Positions 1 to 10,097 of a stretch of 64,000 nt of DNA are shown here, one piece after another. Every line of letters begins with the position of its first letter. The stretch's first letter is position 1. The position numbers were made by a program, and so were the translations under genes. The notes below the pieces were generated by a model. It had not been told where the DNA came from, searched no databases, and worked only from the letters and a program-made list of their open reading frames with translations. The DNA is from Gyromitra esculenta (lineage: Eukaryota; Ascomycota; Pezizomycetes; Pezizales; Discinaceae), in contig JBCAML010000011.1 of assembly GCA_038503075.1 (NCBI GenBank), positions 1,550,001 through 1,614,000 on the forward strand. The letters run 5' to 3'.

Positions 1-640
1 ATGTTTTAAAGAGTTTGATCTCAGCCAGCAATTATTATCAGCCCCGACTGTTAAATTCAGAGGTTATAAGAAATGGCAACACTTGATTAGAAATATCGCA
101 GTAACACCGTCACTATTAGGTGGCCGTGGATGATTTTTATATACATACCAGTGACTTCAGCAACTTGCAAGCAAAGCACGTCATGTACTATAGTTGCCTG
201 GTACCAAGAACTCGGCTAAAACACTAAAAGTCACTCGTTCGTAATCATTGTATTGTAGTGGGAAAAAGCTCTTAACCGAGCATTGGAGGGGCATTTTAAT
301 AGGAGGTACTAGGTGATGAGAGCGGGAGCTCCGAGGGCTGAAGAAACCCTCCTGTAATAGTATGCATGTGTTCTCTATAAATTTGTGCCTATGGAACCTA
401 AGCGAGCACAGTCAATCAATTCTCGATCTCAACTTCCCGACACACTGGCTAGAGTTGTTCCAGATAATTGTAGTAACCCCTTCCCTTCCCCGGGCCCCAT
501 GGCCAATACTGTGAAAATAACTAAGAAACCCCTTTAATTACTGAAATTCATGTGATTTTAATTTTTTCTTTCCTTTTGTAGGAGATTGAGAATGAGAACC
601 AATTGCAACCAATCGGATCCACCCTCAGGCAAAACCTCTT

Positions 641-751
641 TAAGTACTAGGGGTAGGGGTATGAAGATGGTACAGGTCCCACATTATTTCTATGGTGACC
701 TCACAGAACGGAAAATCCGTTCCATCTCCACACCCCTACCCCTAGTACTAA
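641..751. repeat. Palindromic MITE-like element
   Basis: Two inverted arms of about 28 bp face each other. The left arm starts AGTACTAGGGGTAGGGGT at about 644 and the right arm is its near-perfect reverse complement ending at about 749. The centre is about 50 bp without coding signs. The structure suits a small non-autonomous transposon or a foldback element. A target duplication is not clear, and no second copy was seen in the window. Confidence 0.6.
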
Positions 752-975
752 GCACTCCAAGAGATGCTATAATTTATTCCATTCTAGCAAATATCTTAAA
801 TCCAAAAATCCATCAAAACACTGCATACTTAATAGAGTATCAAACCTACAAAAAGGGCACCAGCCACCTAGACGAAACAAACTCAAAAAAACAAACAGCA
901 ATAAAGGCCCCATTAAACAAAGCCACTCTCCGCCTATTCCTCCCCCAAAAAACTAGGTATCCTCACACTAAACTA

Positions 976-1266
976 TTAAACCCCCCACAATGCTTTGCGT
1001 ATTTCAATTAGCGCGCACTCTATCTGTGTAATCCTTTCATTCTTCGTAGCTAGATCTCTCTGCAGCGACTTAATTATATCCCCCTTCTCTCTGAGTTGCG
1101 CGTCTCTAACTGCAATTCGTTCGATGGCTGAGTTCAGTTGTACTTCGCTAACTAACTCACTCTCAAATTCGGACTCGAACCCATTGCGTTCGTAGGTAGC
1201 TGCGGCTGACGGTTGCGCGTGACCATAGTAGCTGCGCTCGTGATCGTAGTTACGACGTCCTGGCAT
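976..1266 (-). CDS. Small putative coiled-coil protein (hypothetical)
   Basis: A 96-residue open frame whose second half is rich in charged residues and heptad-like spacing (Ile/Leu/Ala with Glu, Arg and Lys), which predicts a coiled coil from about residue 40 to the end. The N-terminal 30 residues are polar with Tyr, His and Arg. There is no signal peptide, membrane segment or recognised domain. A poly-T/T-rich tract and a GATAAG lie just upstream on its own side. No intron signals are needed. It could be a real orphan, or the 3' remnant of a larger or mobile-element gene. I rate it above the neighbouring short frames only because its composition is protein-like. Confidence 0.35.
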   Translation of the reverse strand: MPGRRNYDHERSYYGHAQPSAAATYERNGFESEFESELVSEVQLNSAIERIAVRDAQLREKGDIIKSLQRDLATKNERITQIECALIEIRKALWGV

Positions 1267-2749
1267 GATTATAATGATAAGACGAGGTTTTTTAGGTTTT
1301 TTTGAAGACTTTGGAGGGCTTAAAAAGTAAAGAAGGATGGAAGATTTCTAATCTTAAAGGTATTTTCGCGTGATTTGGTATGCTGTCAAATTTCAAGTCC
1401 AGAATAATAAATAGGAATAGAATAAAAGTGGAATATTTTTACTTATATAGTTGTTCTCCTTGGCCACATCCTCTCTAGGAACTAAGCTTAAGATAAACCA
1501 CCTGCCCCCCAAAAAGGTGTCCGTCTGTTAATCGAAATCACCTTAGCCAGCCTATCGCGGGCAGGCCTAGGGCGGATTGCCTATCGAGACTCATCCCGTG
1601 TGTAGTGACTAACAAGCCAGAGCCTAGGTTCACCCTAATCACCTCAAATACAGCAAATACGGATGAGTTTGTTTTGCTCCCGATTAATCTCAATAGCCAT
1701 TCCCTCCCGTCAAAGCATCAGCAGCATCGCCGAAGGACTATTCAGAACCCTCAAATAAACAACGCATTCCCGCAAGTTAAACGGTCAGTGACAGCATCCA
1801 TTAATGCAGAAGCCAGCCAGCTAGATTTTAACATCCACTATCGTGCCAACCAATTAATCACCACGAGCGGTTGAGCCTGTGTTTGTGTTTTATAACAGCG
1901 ACAACACCACCGAGTGAGTCCCGGTGATTTTTAGTGACGCGTAGTGATTTATTAAGGCATAGTCGCGGGTAGCCAGCACAGCAACCCAAGCCGATTTTCA
2001 CAAACGATTTTCACTACGGCAGTTATTCCACGTCGAGAAATAAGTACCGACAATCTCACGTGTAGAGCCCCCAATTTCAGCAGGTACGTGACGCATCTTT
2101 TGCAGATCCCCAGACCCATAATCTCCACCGTAAAAGGATTCATCAAACTCCAACCTACAGAATTTCACCCACTTCTTACTCTACATCCCCTGCCTGGCTA
2201 CATATAGAAAATGGCTTCTTCTTCCTTCAAGTGCTGCCTAAAACAAATCCTCGGGACTAAACCCTAGCCGTTCTACCCTAACCCTACGGACTCACGGCTC
2301 CTCCCGATATGCGACCCGCAGATCACTCAGTCCACGTGCTTAGAACCCCAAATGACAAGATTATTGCAACTACATGTGCTGTGACCAGGCTGGAGTGGGA
2401 ACCCGTTGGTTATCTAGCTTGCGGGTGGGGGAGATGAAGTCGTGCCTAGAGGGTGGGATTGCACGATTTTAGACAAATTTACGTTAACCCTTTCTTTCCT
2501 TCTTTCTGTTCTGTTCTGTTCAAGCGGAATAGCCTCAACTCAAAAGGGTTCTACTCACGACCCAATTCTCTCTATCCACTTGAAAGTCAAGACAAGTTAT
2601 ACATCTCTTCGTTAAGCTATTTACAATGCAGTATTCATTACAACAACGCTTAAATAAACCAGCATCGCTCTTAAAAGAAACCAACTCAAAAGGCAACATC
2701 CTATATACTCCGCCATTTCTACTCTAACGACCCACTTCTACAAACCCAA
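1267..2749. other. Gene-poor tract
   Basis: Only short frames are open on either strand and none has a recognisable motif or a convincing intron chain. No tRNA or other RNA gene was seen. It ends at the 3' end of allantoinase. Confidence 0.5.
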
Positions 2750-4432
2750 TTAATTTGGAAAGATCCTCCTTTCCAACAGCATCTCTCCGTTTGGGCCCAT
2801 CTTCTCATTGAACCCCTCGACACTTGAGTAAATCCTCTTTCCTCTAAGCCAAGTTTCACACACCTTCCCCTTGAGTGTCTTATTCTCATAGGGGGTGACT
2901 TTGTTCTTGAACTTCATTTCTGATGTAGTAACCTAGATCACTATTAGAAATGCCCACTGACAAACTAACAAACCTTACGAAGAGGCAAACTTACAGTAAA
3001 CTCGGCTTCAGGATCAAACACGCAAATATCAGCATCCCAACCAACTTCCAGCGCACCTTTACGCCCTAGCAGCCCAACCTGCTTGGCAGTCTTCCAAGTA
3101 GTCCACATACTACACTCCTCCAGTGTCACGCCCCTCTTCTGCCCTTCCGTCCACAACACACTCAATCCTAAACCTACAGTACTAATCCCGCCCCACGCCT
3201 GGAAGAAGTCGCCATCACCGCCGTCGCTCTTCAACATCTTTAAATTCGGCGTACAAGGGCTATGATCACTAACCACGGTCTCGATCAAGCCCTCCTTTAG
3301 TGCGTTCCATAGGTAGTCGCGGTTCGTCCCAGCGCGGATTGGTGGGCAACATTTGTGACGCGTATCGCCATCCTCGATGTCTTCTGCTGCAAGTGTGAGG
3401 TAATGGAAACACGTCTCGGCGGTTAACTTGATCCCACGCGCTCTCGCGGCACGGACCAGAGGGATGCCTTCGGCAGCGCTCAGGTGTACAATGTGCAATG
3501 GGAGTTCAGGCGCGAGGTGGGCTAGCGAGAGAATCTCTTCGATCGCATAGGTCTCAAATGCGGGGGGGCGGGAATCTAGGAAGGTGCTATATTTATCGAG
3601 AGGGCCAGCTGGCGCGGCTGGGGGGTCACCGTGGAGAACGTAATCTCCGACGGAGAGAGATAGAGGTGGGAGCATCTCGGCGTGGAACATCAGTGTTGTT
3701 GGGCTGTGTTTGAGGGCGATCATGGCTTTTGCAATGTCTGCGGCAGAGACACAAGGAAATTCTTCAACCTGATAACGGATCAGTGGTTTGCAGGACTAAT
3801 TGTGGGTAGATTATAGAACTTACACCAGACTCGATAAGAAAGCACTTGAATCCGCGAACACCAGCCTGAACGAGAGGAACAAGCTGATCTTCGTTCCCGG
3901 GGATTACCCCGCCGTAGAACCCAACGTCGACCCAACATTGTCCCTGAGCTGCTTGGACTTTGAGGTTCAAATTCTCGATAGTCGTTGTCGGTGGGATCGC
4001 ATTCAACGGCATATCAATGAGTGTTGTAACACCACCAAATGCAGCGGCCCTTGTACCCGTCTCAAACCCTTCCCACTCTGTTCTCCAGCCTGGCTCATTC
4101 AGATGCACATGTGCATCAACCAAGCCTGGCATCAGGACATAGGGGCTATAATCATTGTAGGTCCAACGAGAATCGAAATTGCTGCGCGGGAGGACTTGAG
4201 GGTATATACGAGTGATTTTACCAGATACGGGATCGAGGATAAGGGTTGCTGGGGTAAATGTACCATTGATTAAAGTACGGGAAGAGCAGAGAACCACCAG
4301 GGTGTCTTCTTGGGGGGTATCGGTTACTCGCACCGGCACAGTTGAACGTGCCTGTGAAAGAGTGATGTTCTCTGAGTCGGGCTGAAAACTGTCATTCATA
4401 GAAATGATTGGAGTTTCGAGATGGGGTGCCAT
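2750..4432 (-). CDS. Allantoinase (ureide/purine catabolism), three exons
   Basis: Hydrolyses allantoin to allantoate in purine-nitrogen recovery; a zinc amidohydrolase of the cyclic amidohydrolase (DAL1-like) family. Exons run 4432-3824, 3768-2995 and 2932-2750. The introns are 55 and 62 bp, both phase 0 with GTAAGT donors, and the joined frame gives 521 residues, a usual family length. The metal-binding HxH motif is in DAHVHLNEPG (about residue 110), and the lysine that is carbamylated in this family lies in GFKCFLIESG at the end of exon 1, which continues as VEEFPCVS after splicing. Downstream metal-site candidates are the two His in LPLHIVHLSA and the Asp in VVSDHSPC. The C-terminus is GEMLLERRIFPN. 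The start was chosen because it is the first Met of the frame and is followed by a short variable N-terminus. Two GATAAG motifs about 280-300 bp upstream suggest nitrogen-catabolite control. Confidence 0.95.
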
Positions 4433-7223
4433 TTTGAGTGAGTGATATGGTGCGGTGGGTTCGAAAAAAATAATAAGCTATCCAAGAGCTGCGGAGCGGG
4501 ATTGGAAATCGTTAAAGTTATGGAAATCAAATGAAAGGAGGAAGGGAGGGAAAGGAAAAATGTAGAAGAGGAAGAGGGAAAATATAGCGGAAATGCGGTG
4601 GAAGAAATACCCCAGAGTTTCCCGGAGAAAGGAAATACTTTCGGGAGACATTCCATCAGCTTCCCGGTTCAGCCCTCCATTTCTGTGCTAATAAAAGATG
4701 GTTCGCACTGATAAGACTTGAGAACGATAAGAACCCGCCTAGGCATTCTTCCAGTCCACATCCGAATGATCCCCATTACCACTTCCAGCCTAAACCCATA
4801 CCGTCAGCACTCAACTTGTACAAAAGGCCAGTTTCCGTCCTCCCCTAGTCCCTCGATGGACCAAACTTTCGGTTTTAGTCTTCCCCAATGCGAGAATTTT
4901 ACCTGAGCGGCATCCAGGGTCCACCCTCAAAGTCAGAACAAAGAGAAAAAAATTCCAGTGCTCCCCGAACTTAACCGTACCCAGCTAGCTTCGCCTTTAG
5001 CCAGGAACCTTACACGAACGTGTTCACCGGCTAAGCACTCATCTCCATCTCGTATCGTCGCGATGCTCCCGAGAAAGGCATCGGAAGAAACCGTGCTGTG
5101 CCCTGCATACTTACAGTCCCATCTTGGGAAGCTGAGGTTCGAGATGCCGGTAATTATCTATCTTTTATCGGTGCGTGTTGGGTGGTAGTTTGACCTTTGC
5201 AGCTATCGATAAGATAAACGGCCAATCGCCTCTTCTTACCGGAAAAGGGGTGCCAACTCCATTACTGCAAGATTGGCGATTACGATGGCGGAGAACACCA
5301 TTTCGGTTTGCTTTAGGTGGAGAGAGCCGCAACCCGTTCTAGAAGAAGCTGCTTCTTTTTTTTTTCTTTCCGTTTCATTTTCGAGAGAATTCTAGTCTTA
5401 AGCGTTGTATGAGCATTCGCATCTTAAACAATACCTGAAAGTCAACGCCCACCTGAACTCACTTTCCCCCTGACTGAAAACGCATCTCTCCTGGCACCAT
5501 ATGATTCATATCCAGCTGTATCCGGACGGTATCGCAACTAACCGACTCGGAATCCAGCGGCTTCCCAAGGGTCGGTAGATGGTTTCCAGCCCAAAGAGCT
5601 AGCAAGACAGCTGGGTTTCCATTACTCGAGAGGAAGTGGTTCAGGAGGTTTCTATTACTCGACCGCTACAAATATGCCATAGCTGTTACGTAACCTCATG
5701 GGTCCGGCGGACCTTTTTTTTCACTGCCAAGTCGTGCTCCATCAGCTTGGAATCTCAGTTGTCTGGTTCCAGATCGAGATTGGTGGATTGCCGAGACAAC
5801 GCGTTTGCTTGGCTCGAAGCGAAAGCTTATCTCGCCCAACATGAGACATTGCTCCAATGTGCATTTTTTCCCCCTCCCCCCAAAAGATAATATCATACAA
5901 CGCTTTACGGGCTTGAAGCGGTATAAACACACGCGAAGATATTTAGGTATTCAACAGGAACGCAATAGACAACTCTCTCACATTCCAGGAGAAATAATCA
6001 CATCTATCACTTCAGCTGCGTCTTTACTCTTTACGATCATTCGACGACTCTAGTAGGCAAATTGCGAGATTGGCACATCGAGGGGAAACATTTCTACCCT
6101 TTACTATATTGGCTATGATACTACAAAATCGTAGGAGTACTTCATTTCATGAAAACCAAGACGAGGATTTCGAAATGCAGAACCACTTGTCCACATTTAC
6201 TGTACGGCATTGCGCCTAATGTTACTCGGGCTGCGGCTATTTTTTATCGACTCTATCCTATCACCCAATACCTTCATCATTCTACTTTACGCTCAAACAG
6301 GCTAGCGCTGTTAGTATAACATGAATGTCGGTCATTCTCGTTGGGCTTAAGGATATAGATTATGCTTCTTACGATACCTACGTCCAATAATAAATACAAG
6401 TAAAGTATTCAGAGAATCAGTAACGGTCGTAGGAAATTGTGTCTCAGGGTGACATATTTTCCTCGATTAACACGGCATCCGACGGCCATCTCTCTAGATG
6501 ATTCGTTAAATCCAAGTCATTATATTAACACGCGCGCCACCGATAATTTCATATACTCTCTCATAAAATTATCACAAAGAAAAAGGATATCCCTCTGGGC
6601 CCTAGCAAATCCTACAACCCTCCTGGAGGTTTTGGCTTGGCCAAATACCATCAAGGAGCCCACATGAAGGCCTAGGGGCATTATCATAGAGAAACTACCT
6701 CCCCATAAAGAAAGTCGATTTTCCTGATAATTTCTTAAGAAGATGTTGGTTATCGTACCCCCTAGGAGCTAGAAGGTGTCTCATATCTTATCCCATAATT
6801 AGAGTTGCGGGTGCCAGTGATCAACTAGATATTTAATGGGACAAATAGAAAGGCTCATGTGCGGACAGAGTGTACATGTTGTGTCTCAAATCAGACCCTC
6901 TGTTTCATCTAGTCCACCGTTGAAGCGATCAAGTAACTAAGAGGGGCTAAGCTAGCTAATTTATAAACACAACCGCACGCAAAAAAGGCCGGATCACGAA
7001 CTATTCGTGGTATAACCTAAGCTCTCATTCATTGGAATACTTCAGTGTGCCATCAAATCTATCGTACTCCCGGGCCTGCATGAAACCTTTTAAACCGATA
7101 TATACCAAATATATCCCTAAATCTACGCATAGCTTCTTCGTTCCCTTAAGCGCCATTCATCTAATGGTAGAACCACTTGATTACCTTAAAATAAAGATTC
7201 TTTGAGTATTCCTCAGCTATTTC
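4433..7223. other. Intergenic tract, no supported gene
   Basis: Contains the allantoinase upstream region with GATA motifs near 4.7 and 5.2 kb and a T-rich run at about 5357. Open frames up to 84 codons exist around 5.6-6.05 kb, but they overlap each other on both strands and show no domain or signal. Nothing else could be supported. Confidence 0.45.
4710..4731. promoter_or_regulatory. Paired GATAAG sites upstream of allantoinase
   Basis: GATAAG occurs at 4710-4715 and again at 4726-4731, 278 and 294 bp before the allantoinase start codon (which lies on the minus strand). Closely spaced GATA sites are the known binding pattern of fungal nitrogen regulators of the AreA/NIT2 type, and genes for ureide catabolism are classical targets. 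A further GATAAGATAAA cluster lies at 5208-5218. The function is inferred from motif and position only. Confidence 0.5.
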
Positions 7224-7421
7224 TCATTTCTCATGTGATTTACTGAGAATTCCCACTACATTCAGAGCCATTTTTTCGTCTAGATTGTGCTTGTCTTCTG
7301 TTTCGCAGTTAATTTCTGGACCAGGTTCTTTCCCAGGACTGGGCTGCTGAGCAGAATGAGCATTGGCGGTATCGGTAATGAGGATAGCGAGAAATAAGGA
7401 TAGAAGAATAAGATACTGCAC
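7224..7421 (-). CDS. Small putative secreted protein (hypothetical)
   Basis: A 65-residue frame starting with a typical signal peptide: a hydrophobic core of Leu/Ile through about residue 18, then a plausible cleavage after TANA (about residue 21). The mature part is polar, Pro/Glu-rich near its start, with a single Cys, and ends in charged residues. A possible splice donor (GTAAAT) lies shortly before the stop, so the gene may continue in a downstream exon. The frame is head-to-head with another signal-peptide ORF at 8160. No family is recognised. It could be a small secreted protein or a chance frame in AT-rich DNA. Confidence 0.4.
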   Translation of the reverse strand: MQYLILLSLFLAILITDTANAHSAQQPSPGKEPGPEINCETEDKHNLDEKMALNVVGILSKSHEK

Positions 7422-8159
7422 TTTTTTATTTATGCTATTTCCCGTTTATATGTGGGTATTTGATTCTAATACTTGTGGCCATGCACGGCAGCTATTGCAA
7501 TAGTAGCGGTTGGTGTGTACACCAATTTAGGAGTTCAAAAAATATAAGGAAAGAATCGAAGAGAACGGGTGCATTTATAACTAAACATTTTTGCTGAGAC
7601 GCCTCTAGCATCTCTCGTTGTAGAACACACCCCCAAAGTTGACTACCACGCCGTACGCGTCACAACAAACCAAAACAACTCTACCGCCTCTTCCAATCTA
7701 AGAAGTCACAAAGTGCTTGGGTTAGGGTCGGAAGATTGGAACTTATTGGAATGTCGCGGATCTGAGCGACTACAAGCATTGCTCTGTTGCTCTCATCATG
7801 CCCTACTGTATCTCGCAATATTTCGCTACGTCACCGCGCTGTTCTCCCTTTTCAGGGTGTCCCAATACTTCCCTGGCCCGAGTATACCTTAGATTCTAGC
7901 CTCGAGGATTTAATCCAAAAATAACTACGACTTACCGGGAATTCCATCGGAGATCTTGGTTTTTCTGACTGAATGCTATACCGGTTCCAAATTCCCTCTT
8001 TGTAAATTTTTGTCTTAGTAGGTTTCTAATTACAAATATCAAAACCGAAAAAAAATTCGGTTCTGAGATGACATGCAATCTGACTGTCCTTCCTTTCTCC
8101 CATAAGCCCGCTGATCAACCATCTTCATCACCATAGTTAGTGCGAGAATCACTGCCACA

Positions 8160-8560
8160 ATGAGATGCGCTATTATTCTCTCTTACCTTTCTTTTAACCT
8201 CTCTATCGACACTATCGATGCCTTTCCCGTCGATGCCAGTCCTGTTTCTGCTTCTGCTCCGGTAGCTTCTGCTCCGGCAATTCCTAAGCTGATCCGTGAT
8301 GACGGGAAAAACTACAATGTAAACTTCGTTTTCGGTATAAACGCAGTCGGATGTACAAAAAAAAACAATCTATCTACACAGCAATATCAACTAGCCTCAC
8401 AGTCAAGATAGAGGCACTTGAAGGAAATAAGGTCGAGAGAAAATATAAGGAGCTAGGGACCGAAATGTTGAATCTTGCGAAAAAGTGCCATGCTGGCGAA
8501 TCCGCTGGAAGCGATGTCGAACCTCGTGACATAAAGCTCAGGACATATATCAAGGGATAG
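8160..8560 (+). pseudogene. Small putative secreted protein, frame broken at A9 run
   Basis: The first frame (8160-8411) starts with a hydrophobic signal-peptide-like segment (MRCAIILSYLSFNLSI) and then an Ala/Ser/Pro/Val-rich spacer with SAPVASAPA. At 8356-8364 there is a run of nine A. Beyond it this frame soon stops, but the next frame continues open to 8560 and encodes a Lys/Glu-rich tail with a Cys in KKCHAGES. Reading across the run with one more A would give about 133 residues with a signal peptide and two Cys. The break may be a real mutation, a base-calling error in the homopolymer, or a slippage site. No family is recognised. Confidence 0.4.
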
Positions 8561-10097
8561 CTAGAACAGCATCTGTGTATCAGTAGTTCATAGAAAGGGA
8601 GAAGATGTTAGTGTTGCCGTAGGGAAACATAGATGAGCGCTACTGGTAACATTACACCCCCTCTGACAGCACGCAGTTCAAGTGCACGCCTCGCCACTCT
8701 ACTGCACTTGCATGAAGCGACGCGCCCGATAGCGAAATGTACGCGTCAGCCATAGGATTACGGTCCATTTAAAAAACTCTCTGTGGGCTTTTCGAGCGAA
8801 CCACGGGGTTTAAAGGGAAGGCAATCTGAATACCGTAGGGACTGGGCAAACACAGACCGTTGATAAGAGGGAGCGTCTGGGATACTATATCTTTTGAGGA
8901 ACCAGTTTACATCGAAACTGAGAAAAAGACGGCTCAGCTTAGGTTGCTGGTGTCCACTCGCAGTGAAACCGCCCCTCCAATTAGTTTGGTCTGCTTTGTT
9001 ATTGTGATAGTGTACAAGATGCTCCCTCCTGGCAACGCTCGGTATTTGCCCAGTCTCTACGGTAGCCTAGTTGCAGGCCGAGAGGATGGTGCGTGCCATT
9101 GTTGGTTAGAACTAGTACGTGAACAGATAAGCCATTCGGCATACCAGCACTCAACTTCGAGTGAGATGTTATGAAAACATTGATTGTTGAGTTCGAAGTA
9201 CTAAATCTAGGAGGGCTAGCCTTGATACCCTCAGATTTACTCTACGACGCTTTGATCTTCCGTTTTCTATCTAAGGTTTCTTTGCATCTCCACTCCTGCC
9301 ATCTAATTACTTACCTTTATCTCTCCCCAACACATAGCTATACTGCACTCAATAATGCGCACGGACCATGTAAGCTAACCAGTCATATGTTGCATTGACT
9401 GGTCCGGACTGGCCCTGCACCAATTACCAACCTCAAAGCAGGTTCTTGTAAAGGTGAGGTTATATTCTAAGACGTACTGGGCTTTTCTATGAGTATAAGT
9501 TTCTATTAGGCTAGGGCTAGTATTTAAGAGTACTAAGCTATACGAAGCTTAGTTACTAGATACCTTTTTTTTCAAATCAAATCCCAAGTGTGGAACATTG
9601 ACACCATATAAACCCATGGGACATCGTGATGACCTGTCGATAGGGTGAGGGCCTAATACTCTACATCGTGGCCCAAGACCTACATCCATAATGAAAGAAG
9701 AAAAAACAGCAATCCATTCCTCAACATGACCTTAAAATGATTCTTATGACCAACGCCCAGACGCATGTTAGCCTTACCTTTAGCCAGTAATGGAGATCTT
9801 GTGCTAGTGCTGACGCGTCGTTGCACACATCCTGGACTATCCTGGTTTCCCGAGAGCTCGAGCCTCATTCGGGTGCAGCCATGATCCTATTTGGCTCAGC
9901 GGTTGTCGATACTGCATAGAGACATTGGGGGCTGGTTATGAGTTGAAGTGGGGTGCGCCTGTGAGAGACGATGTACATCTTTATAAACAAGTCAATTTCC
10001 CAGGGGTTAGAGAAGTACCTTTCTTTTCGTCCCATCTTTCTCCTGTCGCATCAACAACTTCCTTACAGGAATCCAGGATCAGGGAAGGACGAGAAGG
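8561..10097. other. Intergenic tract
   Basis: Short frames occur at 8860-9174 and 9171-9398, but they lack start context, motifs or splice continuity. A T8 run lies at about 9566. No RNA gene or repeat family was recognised. Confidence 0.4.

Noticed and set aside
586..1011. 141-codon plus-strand frame
   Set aside because: It runs through the palindromic element at 641-751 and has no protein-like composition.
2270..2290. CCCTAA-like copies resembling telomere repeats
   Set aside because: Only one or two imperfect units; no array.
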